Source: Litomosoides sigmodontis
Taxonomy: Eukaryota > Nematoda > Chromadorea > Rhabditida > Onchocercidae
DNA length: 64,000 nt
Direction: 5' to 3'
NCBI GenBank assembly: GCA_963070105.1
Contig: OY718808.1
Span: 3,161,738-3,225,737 of the forward strand
Under the pieces are notes generated by a model. The model saw nothing but the letters and a program-made list of their open reading frames with translations. It did not search any database and was not told the origin of the DNA. Of the stretch, positions 11,844 through 28,023 are shown one piece after another (positions within the stretch are counted from its first letter, which is position 1; each line of letters starts with the position of its first letter). A program made the translations under genes and the position numbers.

Positions 11844-14800
11844 AAGATGGGAGACAAAAGGGAGAGGAGGGGGGGGGGACCTGCTATTATCACCATCCTT
11901 CCTCCCCATTCCCAGAGCGCATAGATGAAGTGACAGTACAAGCGCGCCTTCTTTGACCAGTTTTTACGCCATCTGCACACCTCTCTGCTCTCCTAATATA
12001 TCACACTATGCCAGGTCATCGTCTACCACAACCTACAATACATCATCCTGCTTATCTACTGACCGACTTCTATCCATCCATCTTCCCTCATCCTCCCTCC
12101 TCCCCCTCCTCCTCCTCCTCCCACTCTTCCTCCCCCTCTTTCACCTCCAACACCTTCATCTCCTTCATTTAACGCTTAGGAAACGCACCAATTAAGTAGA
12201 TTGCTGCTTATCATGCTGCCAAAAAATGAGGGACATACATATTCTATTTCAAGTTATGTCTACGTAATCTTTACGTCACGCCAACATCCTAATCATTTAC
12301 GTCTATCACAGCAAGATTTAGCTCAGGATGAGAGAAAAGGAAGTTTTCTTTTTTTCTACAACACTAAACTGAAAGTTTCATCATATTGTCCACGGTCCAC
12401 TTCACGGAACTATATGAAAATTTTAGAGTAAAATAATCAATGATATTATAATACACAAAGAACAAAATATTCCATACAAATTGCAATTTCAATTCTCACT
12501 TTTATGAAATACGTCTAAATTTTCCGTAATATTTGTTTATGAAATTAAAAAAAAAAAGGAAAGCTATTTTAAATAATCCCTTTTTTAATCCCTTTTTTCA
12601 CTGATCATGTAGATGACATTTCCGTCAAGTTAAATAACATGGCTAATTTCATACCAGTTTTTCTCACGTACGACAACGACAACAATTCACCACTAGATAC
12701 TCAATTAGTTGACCTTAAGTGCACAAATAATACGATCCTTCCCGCTGCACCTACCACTTACCACATTACTATCATTTCATCATCTCACATCATGCTAAGA
12801 TTTCACTATCCTATACCACCACCGATTTTATCCAACCTACTCCTTTCAAATTTCTCAAAATTTAAACCAGTTCTATTGAAAGAAATGGTCAAAAACAACA
12901 TCATCTTACCCATACATTCTTTAATTTAATGCGGAATTCGACTTAAACAAGATCAACTATTATTTGCAAATCATAAAAATTTTAATTAATATTTTAATAA
13001 GTGACTAGCTGTGCTGCATAAATACTTAAAAAAACACATTCATCACATTTACGGCTTTTCGCTTATAGCAATAATAATAGTAATAATATTAATGAAAGTT
13101 CGGAAGCAAATTAGATGACGAAATTCACCTACTTTTAAACCAGCAAATTTAGAAAAATTGAACACACCTAGTATTTATGCGCGATACATTTGCATACGTC
13201 GATTTTCTGAAAAAACATTGGAAAGCAATATGATATTTTTTTTAACACTTAGTCACTTCCATCGCTTCCGCCACTAAAATTATTACTATTCGTGAAGTGG
13301 TCAAATGTTATTTTATTATATCAAGAAATGTATGAAAAGGAATTTTAAACTTATTGCAAAAATAAATTAATTGCGAAAAGGAAGTAATGAAGGAGTGGAA
13401 ATGTAGATAGATATCTTCGTTGGAAAAGATAACAAATGAGGAGATCAGTTTTATTCATATAATCGACGGGTAATAAAATACAGACAGAGAGGATCGTCAA
13501 AAATACACCTGATAAAATTTCGATTACTAACTAACACATGACTTATGAAGTCCAGACATCCTCAACATATAAAATGTTAAAATCAAGGCATATGACGGAT
13601 AAGTAATCAAATGGCAGCTCCTAACTCCAAATTTAGAGACCTTTAAAAAAAAACTAGACAAAAACAACGAAGAACCTAAAAATTGAGGTGTCAAATAAAG
13701 AAATGATAAAATGCAATGTCAAGAAAGCATGTAAATGATGAATGTATGTAATCAGTGTAAAAATGACAAATTGAAAGCAGTAGATTTCAACATACAAGTA
13801 AGAATCACAAGTAGTGATAAACGTCAGTATATGGAATAACACGCAGCATTCAATTCCGAAGTGGCAGTATAAGACTAATCGCGTATGAAATGTTAAAAAT
13901 ACACGAATTCTTAATGACAAAAGTTATAAGCCGATAAACGGTGTGTTAAAAATTCAACGAAAGACGAGATAAATCATATTCAAAAATATGAATATGTACA
14001 CTATATTATCAAAATACAGGACTAACAATAACTAGCTGCGCAAACCAAGATCGCTCCGATTTACACTAGCCAAATGAATTCCATTTATAAAAGAAAGACA
14101 AAATCCAAAACAAGTATTTGAATGAGATAATTGTATTACTATTGTAATAATTATTTCCAGCGCAATCTCTGTTTACATTTGATTCTCTTTGTAAAATTGA
14201 AAAATTTTGAACTTCTAAAATTTTTATAATTTTAAAAACATAAAGCTGTTATCCAGGCTTGTAAATAGTTATCTAATCAAATAATGCTGGAAACAAAACA
14301 GTCCTCACAACCCTACTCAATAAGCTTAAAAAGTATATTCTGTTACACTGATGTACAATCACTCAAGAATTCCAATTTACCGAGAAAATTTGACAAACAG
14401 AATGATGAAAGTCAACAATAAAGATATAAAGCTACAGCTAGCCAACATTTCACAGTTAATATGTAACTCAGAAAACTATAACGAAATGAAACAAAATTGG
14501 GCTAAATACAAGCAAACATAAGACTACCTCCTCTCTAACTTTTACTATCACTGCACTTTTTAAGATATAATTTTAATTTATGCTAGAACTTAAATTGATT
14601 TTTCATCTGTTCGATATTATAGTTGCGATGTTTATTCAAACTAACCCCATTATTGTCAATTAATTGAATATCTATTTCTTTTAACAATTACCTTTCAATT
14701 TGTCATTTACTGTATACCTAAGAAGAAACTAAATTTTGAAGCGAGCTTCGAAAAATCAAGTATTCAAAGACATAAATAATTAAATCTAATGCTGTAAGCA

Positions 14801-14926
14801 TTTCACTATTGAATTCATCGCTGTAATTACCTATCAGATGACTTGAAACCGTGTTTAAGAGGTTGTAATAATTAGAGAAATACGAATTTAATAATTGAGA
14901 CAGTGAGCTCTTGCCAGGGAATCACG

Positions 14927-17900
14927 CTAACGGACAGACTGTACCAAACGAGATTTTTTGGTTGCCGATTTTAACTTAGCGCTTTTATCCACCTTGAAAC
15001 ACCACCAAAGACGAAGGCTTTCGTCACTAGATGCACTCATAACATACTGCCCACATGGTGAAATCGTCATGCCCAAAATCCGTTCAGTGTGTCCAGTCAG
15101 TACCTTAAAAGTGTTCGCGGTTAGGAAACATTGTTACACAGCAGTAAAACACATATCCTGCCGTTTCAGTTTCATGCTTCACCTCGACGTGTAGGCTAAC
15201 AGTTTAGCGGTTGAAATTGGTTCAGCTCATTTCATTACTCATAAACAGAAAACGAAAATCACAAAAGTTACTGCAATGATAGCAAATTAAGAACCAGTAC
15301 CTTAAGGCAATTCATTGATGGATACTTCCATATTTTCAAATCGTTACCCGGATATCCATGACCACTAATTAACTCCTTATAATTCGATGTAAATGCCAGC
15401 GCATTTACCTGAAAATATTCAATACAATACAAACTAAGTTCATGAATCTCACAGCAGATTTACTCATCCAAAAGTTGTAGACACCTGACTGTCAGTATCC
15501 TGACTGTGACTCAGTGTTCCACTGGCAAGATTCCAGAATTTAATCGTCCGATCGACGGTACCACCACCAGTTGCCAATGAATGTGCTTGATGAGGGTTAA
15601 ATGCGATAGCTTTTACCGATGCAAGATGATCGCTAAAACTATATAGTGGCTCCTGAAAAAAACCCCAGTGAAACTACCCTTCCAGAAACAACATGATTTT
15701 CACAGTCAACAGCAAACAGTCGTGGGTGTAATATGAACGTAATAGCAAGATGGAGAAATTACTACTAAAAGTAGTCACATTTCAATGTTGACTTATTCAA
15801 TCCACTATCAAAGTAACAAACGGACTATTGAAAGCATTAAAACAATTGAAAATCGCACCGGATCTTCAGCTGTCAACATTGAAGGCTCCCAAATTTTAAC
15901 CATATTATCACCTCCACCACTAGCAAGGTAGTGACCATCACTACTCCACACAAGGCCACAAACTTCTTGTTCATGTCCCGGAAATGTTCTGTAAGTTATT
16001 TAAGTTAGGCGAAAAAAGTACTAGAAAGCAAAAAAAATTAAAAATCATTAAATGTTCTTTACCTCTACTAATATTCTATATCAACAATAAAAAACATTAG
16101 ACATTTTCAACAATGTAGTAATTACAAATTAACTACGAGCCGAAACAAGCCTACAATGCTTATTACTTCAACATCCCGTTCAGTTAAACAGTAAGTACTT
16201 AATACAAATGAGTTTTCGAAATATTTTACTTCTAAGCGATCATCAGCTTGAAAACTTCGTAATCATGCAACGCACGTTTGCCCATTACTGCGACATATCA
16301 AAATTTGGTTTGTACATTAAAAAATGCGCAGATGCGCACCATAATAAAGTTATTCGCACTGCTTTGTATCATTTAGCTTATCTTTTACACTAACTGACTT
16401 ATCGTAATGCATTAATTTCTGTACAAACCATGTAATAAGTACGAATCATTTAGATACTTATCATAAGATACGGCAGCAATACGATACGTTGTCAAACCTT
16501 TTACTTGATCATCATTTGATCGCAAAGAAAAATTTCAACATTTTATAATTTATAAATTATTCACTGACATTACTTAATGTGGAGTTGAGTGAACTCATAA
16601 CTTCAACGTTTGTTACTAATGCCGCCAGCAATCCCTATGTTTAACTCACAGTTGCTGAGGTTTATTTTATTACATATTATATGTGACTGCATCCTAACAC
16701 ATATCATACAAATGACCGCCTCACGAAAAGGATTTTTCCTATTATTAGTGTGAGCCAAAAAAAAATAAAACGAACCCAATTTGGAAATCCCGAACACGAA
16801 CATCGTGATGGTATATTCGCCCTGAACGACAGCCACTGAAAAAAATGTTGCTTTTGTATCAGTTCACTAAAAACTTTTGCTTTAAAAGGCAAATGAAAAA
16901 GATGAAAAATGTTAGCTCCAAAAAAAACAACACAATTATTTTCAGGAAAGCGAGACTATGTGATATCGAATCTCCATACAATCTAATAATAGGAAGTGTA
17001 TGGCTTGTCTGATTTCTTAACAATGTCTCCATACAAAGTTACAACTTATCCCTCGGAAATCACTTTATCCTTTGAAATTTTTTCTAAACACTGTGCAGAA
17101 CTCGTAATAATAAATGACAAAACTCACGCAGAAAGTACATGTTGACGCCAAGATAAGCATCCCACACGACTTATTTGACACTGCATTGTTCGCAGCAAAG
17201 AATTTTCTCGTGCAGGATCAAACAACTGGAACATTATTCTCACATTTTTTTGATTAAACGAGAATATCGTCAGTCAGTTTCGTCAATTAATTTTCTGATA
17301 ACATAAATGAACCTTGATGTATCCACTCGAAAGTCCAATTGCCAAAACCGAACTTTGTTCTGCCCACTGTACTGACGTGATATAATTCCCAGACTCTTCC
17401 GGTATTTCAAAGAGTGTCTGCAAAATAAAATTGTTCCACTCAAAACTGGTTTTTCCGCAAAGTTTTAAAAGATGAATACTTCAAAAAAAACATGGCACCG
17501 CCTAACATACACATTTACAAACATGTATTTACACAATCAGACCACAACTGCAGCAGACATACTGTCTGGTTACATATAACTTCCAAGTTCGTGTCGAAAA
17601 GGATATAAAAAAAAAATAGTCTAGTCTAGTCGAGTATTAGCAGCTTTAAACACAGGTCATAGTTCTGTGTTAAACGACCAGGAATTCCGTTACAAAGTGA
17701 ATGAAATTTAAAATATGATGAACGTACAACAATCTCGCCAGTAGAAGCATTCCATAGATACAAGGCATAGGTTAAGGCGACAGCAATAACATTATCACAG
17801 CTCCAATGAATCACGTTCATGTCTGAAATCACGACACCTGTAGCAAAAATTAAACAGTCATCTGATATAAACACTACTATTATGCAAAAACATCTTTAGG

Positions 17901-19650
17901 CATTATTTTTTCACTTATACATTAAGCACTATAGTGATAAAATCAATAAAACCGGTCATTTGTTACCTGTATGTTAAAATCGATGTAGCGTTTATTGTAT
18001 TATTCAAAACCATGCCCGAAATTCAAAGTTAGCAGGTAATTTTTGAGAACATGAACCAAGCGCTATTTTTTCTGTATTTTTAAAGTGTGCAGATTTTTCA
18101 GAGAGAAGGATCGAGGAAATAAAAGCCACAGAAAAACATGCGGATAGTATGGCTTTCAAAGAATACGATCAGTAAAAAATTAGATGAAAATTGAGTGTTA
18201 AAACACACAGTAATCGTCCATAAAATTTGGTGCGTCCAGGATACGTTCTGGACTATTGGGTATGTAACGTAGTCCCTTGGCAACACTTCCAGATGGCTTT
18301 AGAGAGCTTGATGTATAAAGTACTTTAGATTGATTTACGTAACCCAACGGCGGTAGTGGTGCTTGGCCTTTTTTGTAACATAGAATTCGTTCATCATTGT
18401 TAGCGTCCACATCGTTGGCTGATTTAGCTAAAAGTATGCAGGTAAACAGTTGTAACAGTCAACAGTTTAGAAAACTACATGATGAAAATTAGTATTACAA
18501 CATGCAGCTACTACGTTTGAAACGAAAATGACAGGAGTCCTTAAGAAAAATGAACATCTGTTCATAAATTAAAAAAATTTCTAACTAAAAAATCAACCAA
18601 AACATACCGCGCATCATTTTTATCATATAAGCCTTTTCAGCTTTTGATGGACTGGTTGGTGCAGACGCTGACGTATTTAAAAGCGAATCACTCTACAACG
18701 AATAAAAGATAAGTTAATAACGAACCCGTACTACCCTTTAAACATTATAAATTACCTACTATTGCTGTTGGGCTATAAATACTCAATATAAAACTAAGAA
18801 AGTACTTTGGCTAGAACAATAAAGATCTTTCAACTAGAATTCACAACTCCCCAATAAAACCAGTAATACTATTTTATTTCAATCCACCAGCTGCTTTTAA
18901 TAGTGCTCTCAGCTAGGTGAGATGCGATATGAAAATTTCTATGGATGGGCTTGTAAGGTCTAGTAAAACTATGTTAGGTGAAGTAATGCATGATCTCGAA
19001 CCAAGTCACTGAGAAGAAAAAGTAGTCTGCACATTAAAAAATTACAAACTGAAAATATTAACCAACTTCAGAGTTATGATTAACAAGGCAGTGGTTTGCA
19101 AATTCAAACTGTGTTTCACTTCGATTCGGTATAAAACGATCACCCCCACCAACACCGCTATAATTGGGATTCCTGGATGGTGTAAGCTCACGCTTCTTTA
19201 AACCACCCTTTGATTTGTTAAATGAAATACTTGAATTATGATTTGGAGTTTTCTGTGACATTGAACGATTTTCTCTGAAAGCGAGAAAATATAAGTTAAA
19301 AGTTATCGCCTTCCATAAAATTTATAATACAAATGCTACAAAACTTTATTTACACTTCGTGAACACATAATTTCTCATGGTACCTTAAGACCGTTCGTTT
19401 CTGGAACTTCAGATATGATCTTTAATTTAGTTTCAGTGGGATAATTACCCGAGGTAACGCCTATGCGAGTAATGCAAAATTTTAATGGTTTGCAACAAAT
19501 TATCAACCGGTCTTTTCATGTTCTTTAAGACCAATCAGCTACGTAAGCGACTTACTTCTTAGCACTTCTCGGAGTTTTACTGCTACTTGTTCGTGAATTA
19601 TCATTTTGGTGGCGACGTGGCGTCCTGTTAGTTGAATCTTTAAATGGCAT
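14927..19650 (-). CDS. cdc20: CDC20/fizzy, WD40 activator of the anaphase-promoting complex
   Basis: Twelve exons: 19556-19650, 19067-19274, 18608-18692, 18209-18427, 17728-17822, 17313-17417, 17128-17225, 16776-16835, 15859-15988, 15485-15652, 15301-15408, 14927-15103. They total 1548 nt and 515 aa, close to known Cdc20 lengths. Cdc20 brings substrates to APC/C and is held by the spindle checkpoint. Motifs: a KEN box at residues 32-34, a C-box DRFIPNR at 77-83, a KVLYTSS segment like the Mad2-binding region, and RYIPNSPERILDAP just before the propeller. Seven WD40 blades follow, including SGRIYHHDVR, ATGGGTVDRTIKFWN and ELISGHGYPGNDLKIWKYP. The tail ends Val-Arg instead of the usual Ile-Arg APC/C-binding tail. 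The start is the first in-frame ATG, about 36 bases after a TTTTCAG acceptor-like site. FZR1/Cdh1 is less likely because of the KEN box position and the N-terminal layout. Confidence 0.93.
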
Positions 19651-20822
19651 TTTGTTATGAAGACCAGTAATAATAAGTTAGCAAAGACCTGAAAAGGACA
19701 ACAATTTATCACACTATAGACACATTGACTAGTCATGAAATTCCGCAGTAATACATCAAAAATTCAAAAATACCTCATTCTCGCATGAACCAACCCTATT
19801 CAGTAAAGCTCCAAACACCGCCAACATATAGCAGTCCTGCAGCAACAGACGGGGATAAATATTGCTTGTGTAGGTCCAGTCAGAAGCAATGACCTCTTCG
19901 TAGATTATTTAGCACTCTTTATATAAAAAAGCTAAAGTAATTTTTGCTTTGACAAACAAAGTCAAAATACAATCAATTAATAAAGGTTTTATTTCTACCA
20001 ACAACAAGCCCAAATGTGGGCAATATGAACCATAAACAGATACCAGCGGTATTTTATGGAAGTGGCGATTTCAGGTGCAACATATGTATTCAAGTTATTA
20101 TAACACAAGCATAACAACAACTTGATGAACTACTAAAATCAAGTTCGTTAAAATTTACCGATCAATTCTCTGTAATCAAAAAGCCAAAGCATAAAGCAAC
20201 ATAAAATACTGAAATATTTCGCACTCAACTGATTGAACCTCGAATTTGTGAATTTTAGCTTAGCGAATTTGTTATTGACTAGTATATCAGTCCCTCAAAT
20301 TAGAGTATTTTGAATACAACAGAATTTCTATACTTAGAATTGGAAGTCAATTGTTGAAACAAAAATCAAATAATCAAGAAAGGATGGAGTTATACGACTG
20401 CTCAGTGCAAGAAAAGTAAAGGAATAAAAAAATTTCAGTCATAAAATTCGTATACAGAAATTTAACATTACTAAATTTAACATCATTTTTTGAAACGTTA
20501 AGAAAGTAGATTATTTTCCTCGGAAGACTATAAACTCATTCATACTTTAAAAATTGTAGCAATAATTGTTAATATCACGATCACAATCACCGGATTACTT
20601 AACAAAACTTACACAACCACTACATCGCATTGTGACAGCATTTCAACAAACTTCAATAAAGTTATCTTTCGATATAAGGCTTTCAGAACTTGTCATATCA
20701 AAGTACATCCAACGCCTGTATATAAACAATAAATTTCGAATAACGAATAGAAACTAAATTACTAAAAAATTTTCTAATCCAACAATTTGAGCAAGATATA
20801 TGAAATGGATAATGGGATCAGC
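19651..20822. other. Intergenic region between CDC20 and the Utp12-domain gene
   Basis: Both flanking genes are on the minus strand, 1.17 kb apart. A probable trans-splice or 5' UTR acceptor (CCTTTTCAG) lies about 36 bases before the CDC20 ATG. I see no other gene or RNA here. The gap is longer than the roughly 100 bases usual inside nematode operons. Confidence 0.6.
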
Positions 20823-23422
20823 TCAACATTCCATCTCCCTTTCACTTCTATTACTGTCACCTTCATTACCACCACCATCTTCATCATCATCATCGTCATC
20901 ATCATCGTCATCATTATCATAGTCATCATCATCCATGTCTCGATTATCTTCGAAATTCGAATCTCTTTCTTCCCCATTTTCGTCGTCTGTAACAAGCATA
21001 TCTCTCCTTTCGCAGGAAGTCATAATTTTTTTCACAGTAACAAAATTTGATCAATTTTACAACAGAAACACTTACCAGATGAGAAGTGACTTCCATTAGA
21101 TCCAACTTCTTCGTCATCCCACCATTTTTCCATGCTTTGAATACTTTCTTCCTCCTCATCCAGATCATTCATTTCATCTGACGTTTCTGATACATCACCA
21201 TCATCTGATATAAAAAAAAATCCCGCGAATTTAGGAAAGAAGCATGCTAAACATTTCATCGAAGTTACAATAGATATGACTACATCTCTCAGGATCAGAG
21301 GCATTAAGAATTTGCGATAAAGTCAACAAATATTCAAAAAGCGGCTAAAAAACTTATGCAACTACTGGGACCAGCACAGCACAAGTCCGGACCATGAGCC
21401 AGAACAGCGCCACAGTAATAAAGAAAAAAATTATGCCATGTGCTTCAAAAAATTTAAAGTCAGGAATACTAAGTTTTATTATTTTCAGAAAATTCAACGA
21501 ATCGCACTGACCTTCAAAAGAAATACTTGGCTGCTGCGACACAAACATCTGGGGACACATACGACGACTAATTTGCTCATTGATCAAAGAAAGTTTCCCA
21601 TTAACTTGCAGTAGTTCAGCCATATTTGATGCCCTTTTACTAAACCAACCAAGCAATGACGACAAATCCTCTTTCAAAGTACCAATCTAAAACTCATTTC
21701 ATGAAAGAACTCATTTGCTTCATTGCCATTTTATAATCACTTCATAATGGTGTGAAGTATGCTGCTTCTGCTCCACCAAAAAGAAGCTTCTCATTTTTGG
21801 CAATTTTTCCTATACCGAGATCATTATATACAATTTGATAATATCTTACAATCAAAGGATGACATTATTGCACTAAATTATGAGTCCGGAACTTACTGTG
21901 CAGAGATAAGCCATATGCTTAGACAAAATACACTGTAACCATCTCATCCAACAACTTCTGAAAATCGATCCATAACTTTAGGGATACCAAAATTATGATG
22001 TGTGGTAAAACACAAAAACTATTCTTGCTATGATGATTCCCAGCAAACAGATTAATTTTGTGCTATTACTTCATAAACTTGTAATTGAGCAAACATACTC
22101 AAAATGTCTGCGATTTCTGCAACGGTATTCAATTTCTTTAAGTAAAGATATAATTTGTGAAACTGGCAAATCATTCAGTGTTGCCGATATCGTTTGCACA
22201 TCTGCTTTCAACAACACCGCATCAATTTTTTCAGCATCACTGCTCGTTAAACCTTGGTTCAAAATTACTGCCAAACTTTCCCCATTCTTAGCTGTTAAAT
22301 CCATTATCTAAAAAAACCGCGAATCTGATTATCATAAAAATAATTCACGGCACTAGTTACTTCCTTTAATGCATAACCATAAAAAATACTAATTAGTGTC
22401 TGTGAATAATCCACCTTAATTTCAAAGGAGTCAAACTCAATACCCATTTCCAGCGGTCGCCTAGGCCAATATCTTATAAGAACGCGTGCACAAGTTGGTA
22501 ACAGCACGTTACCCATTAAGAATATTCCGAGAAGGGATGGAACGAAATACATAAACACTACCACAAAATTGAACGAATAAATGACAAACTGTAGCAGCTT
22601 TCTCCGTGTATGTATTTGATGTACTCGCTTTTTCAGCCGCACCGAAATTATGTAAGCTTTCGCTGACAAAGTCCACGTTATCCATGTTTGAACTATTATA
22701 CTGATCACTGAATACACAATGTGATTTAATAAAATTCGGGTACAACTTATTTTAAAACCATTCGTCTAATGGTTTTTTTAAAAAATGATGGACGCTACGT
22801 AGCACGAACTTGTTGCCAGATAAAGTTTTATGATTTTGTAATTAGCACTACACCGAACTTGACCTCTCTTTAACAAAAAGACTTCAACCTCAGAGCAAAG
22901 CAGTAACAATACTGCTCCAAACATTTGGATTAGAGCTTGATCTTCGGACTGGAAACAGAAAGAAAACGAAAGCAACATTAACCTTTCATCAGCAGTTTTT
23001 CTCCTTTGTTTTAAGGGCATATCTTTCAAACTGGTTTTTGGTGATTTCTTTGGTAAAATTACTTCATGATTCTCCTGTAACTATCTTGAATATTCCACAC
23101 TATTTCGACTTTTAAAAAAATTTATCGAATTGGCAGTCCTGAGAACCACTAAATGAGCATTTAAATATTATTGATTCGTACTACTGACAAGATCATGTAA
23201 TTCCCATATCCCAAAATGTTACTATTCGATAAATCCTAATTTATTATTAAAGAGAATGAATTTCAAAATTATTACACTTTTGTTACTAACAGCAATTTCT
23301 CCATCTTCGTCGTAGTCCCTTACATCATTGTCATCAACCTTGATCTTTTTCTTATTGACCACACCACCATTACAGTGCCTTGCCTCTCTAGCTTCTGACA
23401 AACGACGACTTCTTCTCAACAT
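20823..23422 (-). CDS. Utp12-domain nucleolar protein, WDR43/Utp5-like C-terminal half
   Basis: Eight exons: 23291-23422, 22983-23074, 22590-22707, 22099-22307, 21897-21957, 21512-21686, 21076-21204, 20823-20986, giving 1080 nt and 359 aa. The Utp12 region spans about residues 115-245: LTAKNGESLAVILNQGL, then a helical stretch, then WLQCILSKHMAYLCT, which resembles the WDR43 segment WLKCVLTIHTSYLST. WDR43/Utp5 belongs to the t-UTP part of the small-subunit processome and acts in pre-rRNA transcription and processing. The N-terminus is short and basic (MLRRSRRLSEAR). The C-terminus is strongly acidic with an Asp run (about residues 325-340), typical of nucleolar proteins. Oddly, the WD40 propeller of WDR43 (about 677 aa in human) is absent. 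The ATG is placed directly after TTAACAG, so it is probably a trans-spliced true start. An upstream propeller exon set cannot be excluded but was not seen. Confidence 0.72.
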
Positions 23423-23816
23423 CTGTTAACAGCTTACCGGTATTATGTCTACAATAAGGATAAAAGGTTTAATAAAAAATTTAATAAAATGAAAGCATCC
23501 ATGGTGCTACTTTCACTTCTTGATGAAATAGAATGCAAAATAGCATTTACCTATTATGATCATTAGAATTGCACACTTTTAGCTGCTATCAAAACGACCA
23601 GTTAGTCCATTCAAACCATCACCATTAATGATATTAAATTCTAGCTTCAGAAATTACATAAGTACAATTATTTAAATCGATGTGAGAGAATGAATAAATT
23701 GAAATTTTTGTTCCCTCGCACCGCATAACTCTCAAATAACTCCATCCGGCTACTATGAAACTACATCAGTAATTACTCAAATAACATCAGGTGACATTCC
23801 CCATCAGTGCACTAGT

Positions 23817-23878
23817 ACCACTACCACCACCACCACCACCACCACCACCGCCACCACCACCACCGTCACCACCACCAC
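23817..23878. repeat. (ACC)n microsatellite
   Basis: ACC units with single CCG and GTC variants, in the divergent promoter region. No stable frame supports translation. Confidence 0.93.
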
Positions 23879-23909
23879 ATACACCACACAAGCAAACAGA
23901 CTTCCCAAC

Positions 23910-24080
23910 ATGACAGAAAACGCGCGGGCCTACCCTATTTTAAGACACGGACAGTTTTACGCTGTATCACTCCGCAAACAATCGCTTCAGAACTATCGTT
24001 GGCGTTCAATGAGTGGCATTCTGGAAATTCTTGCTTGGAGCATATTTGGGGAAGTGTGTGGCGCATTGAGACTGATGTGA
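23910..24080 (+). other. Possible 5' exon of the unknown plus-strand gene
   Basis: An open frame starts at ATG 23910 (MTENARAYPILRHGQFY...) in DNA less AT-rich than its surroundings, and ends at a TGA near 24078. Two GT sites would leave phase 2, as needed to join exon 25152: one after GGA-CA (about 23953) and one after GAA-GT near 24055. Neither is a strong donor. It may be only untranslated leader sequence. Confidence 0.25.
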
Positions 24081-25006
24081 TACATTTCAGTATTTTAGGT
24101 ATTTTTGCGCTTCAACTTGTACAAATATTTGAGTTACTCAAAACATTTACGTTGTTCATTTTATGCGTTTAAGTTGTTAAAGTTATTGCAACTCGTTCCC
24201 GAGAAGAATTGAAGTGGTTGAATGGTTGCTATTAAATTGTCAAATTAAAAAAGACTGTTCAAACATTCGAATTAATAAGATACTAAAGTTATTTATACCT
24301 TCAAGTTATTCGATGTTTAAATTAGTTAGATGCACAATGATTTGTGCATACACGAACTGAGAATGAAGTGCAGGATGCAATAGTTTGAGTAATTAAATAT
24401 AACAAAGATTAGTGTCAGGTAAATCTCATTTAATGTGAATATGTCATATTTAATTCCTATTTTAAGTTAAATTTGTTTATTCATTTATTCCTTAATTGAA
24501 TTGTAAACAACTTTGTTTATCCGGCAGTTTCAACCTTTCTGAGTAAACGTACCAATTTGTTCGTCCTTTCACTTTTCTCTCATCCTCCTCTCACTTCTCC
24601 CTTCTCTCATGGATCTCTCCTCTAAAAACTTATTTAGTTATATTTTTCAATGCGTCATATCGATGCACAGCACTTCTGAATCATTTTGTTATAGCTCCCT
24701 ATTACATCCAGTTTTTTCATACATTTCTATACCTGAGTAATTGGTAGTAAAATTTATTTTCAGTTAAAATTTTGAATTTCAAATATTTCTTTAGAATATC
24801 TGAAACTCAGAATTCCAGCACAACAATCTCTCTGTTTAACTGCTTGAATGGTAAATATGATCAATTATTTCTTCTAAGTGATTGCACTGGTCAGAACATA
24901 TAATCTTTCGGCTAATGCATCAAACTACTGACGTATCTGCATACATACAATTAAATCACCTATCTACCTCTGGAATATACCTCCTACTACTGTAAAATTC
25001 TCATCT

Positions 25007-25130
25007 TTACATGTAATTTAGACTTTAATAATTTAATTTAGACTTTACATGTAATTTCGATGTGATTTTAACTTTACATGTAATTTAGATTTAGACTTTA
25101 CATGTAATTTACCAGTAATTTAGACTTTTA
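25007..25130. repeat. Tandem repeat of GACTTTACATGTAATTTA-like units
   Basis: Four to five degenerate copies of an about 18-bp unit, each with the palindrome TTACATGTAA, end 20 bases before the acceptor of exon 25152. The palindromic core could be a protein-binding site, but nothing more is shown. Confidence 0.8.
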
Positions 25131-25151
25131 TTTCCCCTTTTTAGCTCTCAG

Positions 25152-28023
<2,872 letters not shown>

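Larger units (their letters stand above)
10219..14926. other. Gene-poor intergenic region with microsatellites
   Basis: This is 4.7 kb between the start of the BED/LIM gene and the 3' end of CDC20, both on the minus strand. No chain of phase-compatible exons was found on either strand. It contains AG runs (about 10955-10980), CA runs (about 11562-11584 and 11659-11713), a C/T-rich strand-biased block (about 12060-12150) and the hairpin at 11797-11843. It probably holds the BED/LIM promoter; a TTGCAG at about 10249 could be the acceptor for a 5' untranslated exon or spliced leader. Confidence 0.6.
23423..25151. other. Divergent intergenic region with (ACC)n and TTACATGTAA repeats
   Basis: This lies between the minus-strand Utp12-domain gene and the plus-strand unknown gene. 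It contains an ACC/CCG run (23817-23878), a relatively GC-rich plus-strand reading frame from ATG 23910 to TGA about 24078, and a tandem repeat at 25007-25130. It probably holds promoters for both genes. Confidence 0.6.

Noticed and set aside
12639..12929. 96-codon plus-strand frame MANFIPVFLTYDNDNN...
   Set aside because: No homology, AT-biased composition and no neighbouring phase-compatible exons; random frames of this size are expected here.
14958..15194. Plus-strand frame over 14958-15194
   Set aside because: Antisense of the last CDC20 exon, which reads as a clear WD40 blade on the minus strand.
20787..21050. Plus-strand Ile/Val-rich frame over 20787-21050
   Set aside because: Antisense shadow of the acidic Asp-coding last exon of the Utp12-domain gene.
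22778..23029. Read-through frame from the second exon of the Utp12-domain gene (GAVLLLL...)
   Set aside because: Splicing at 22983 to 22707 gives a phase-correct join; the read-through crosses a GTTAATG donor and does not fit the next exon.
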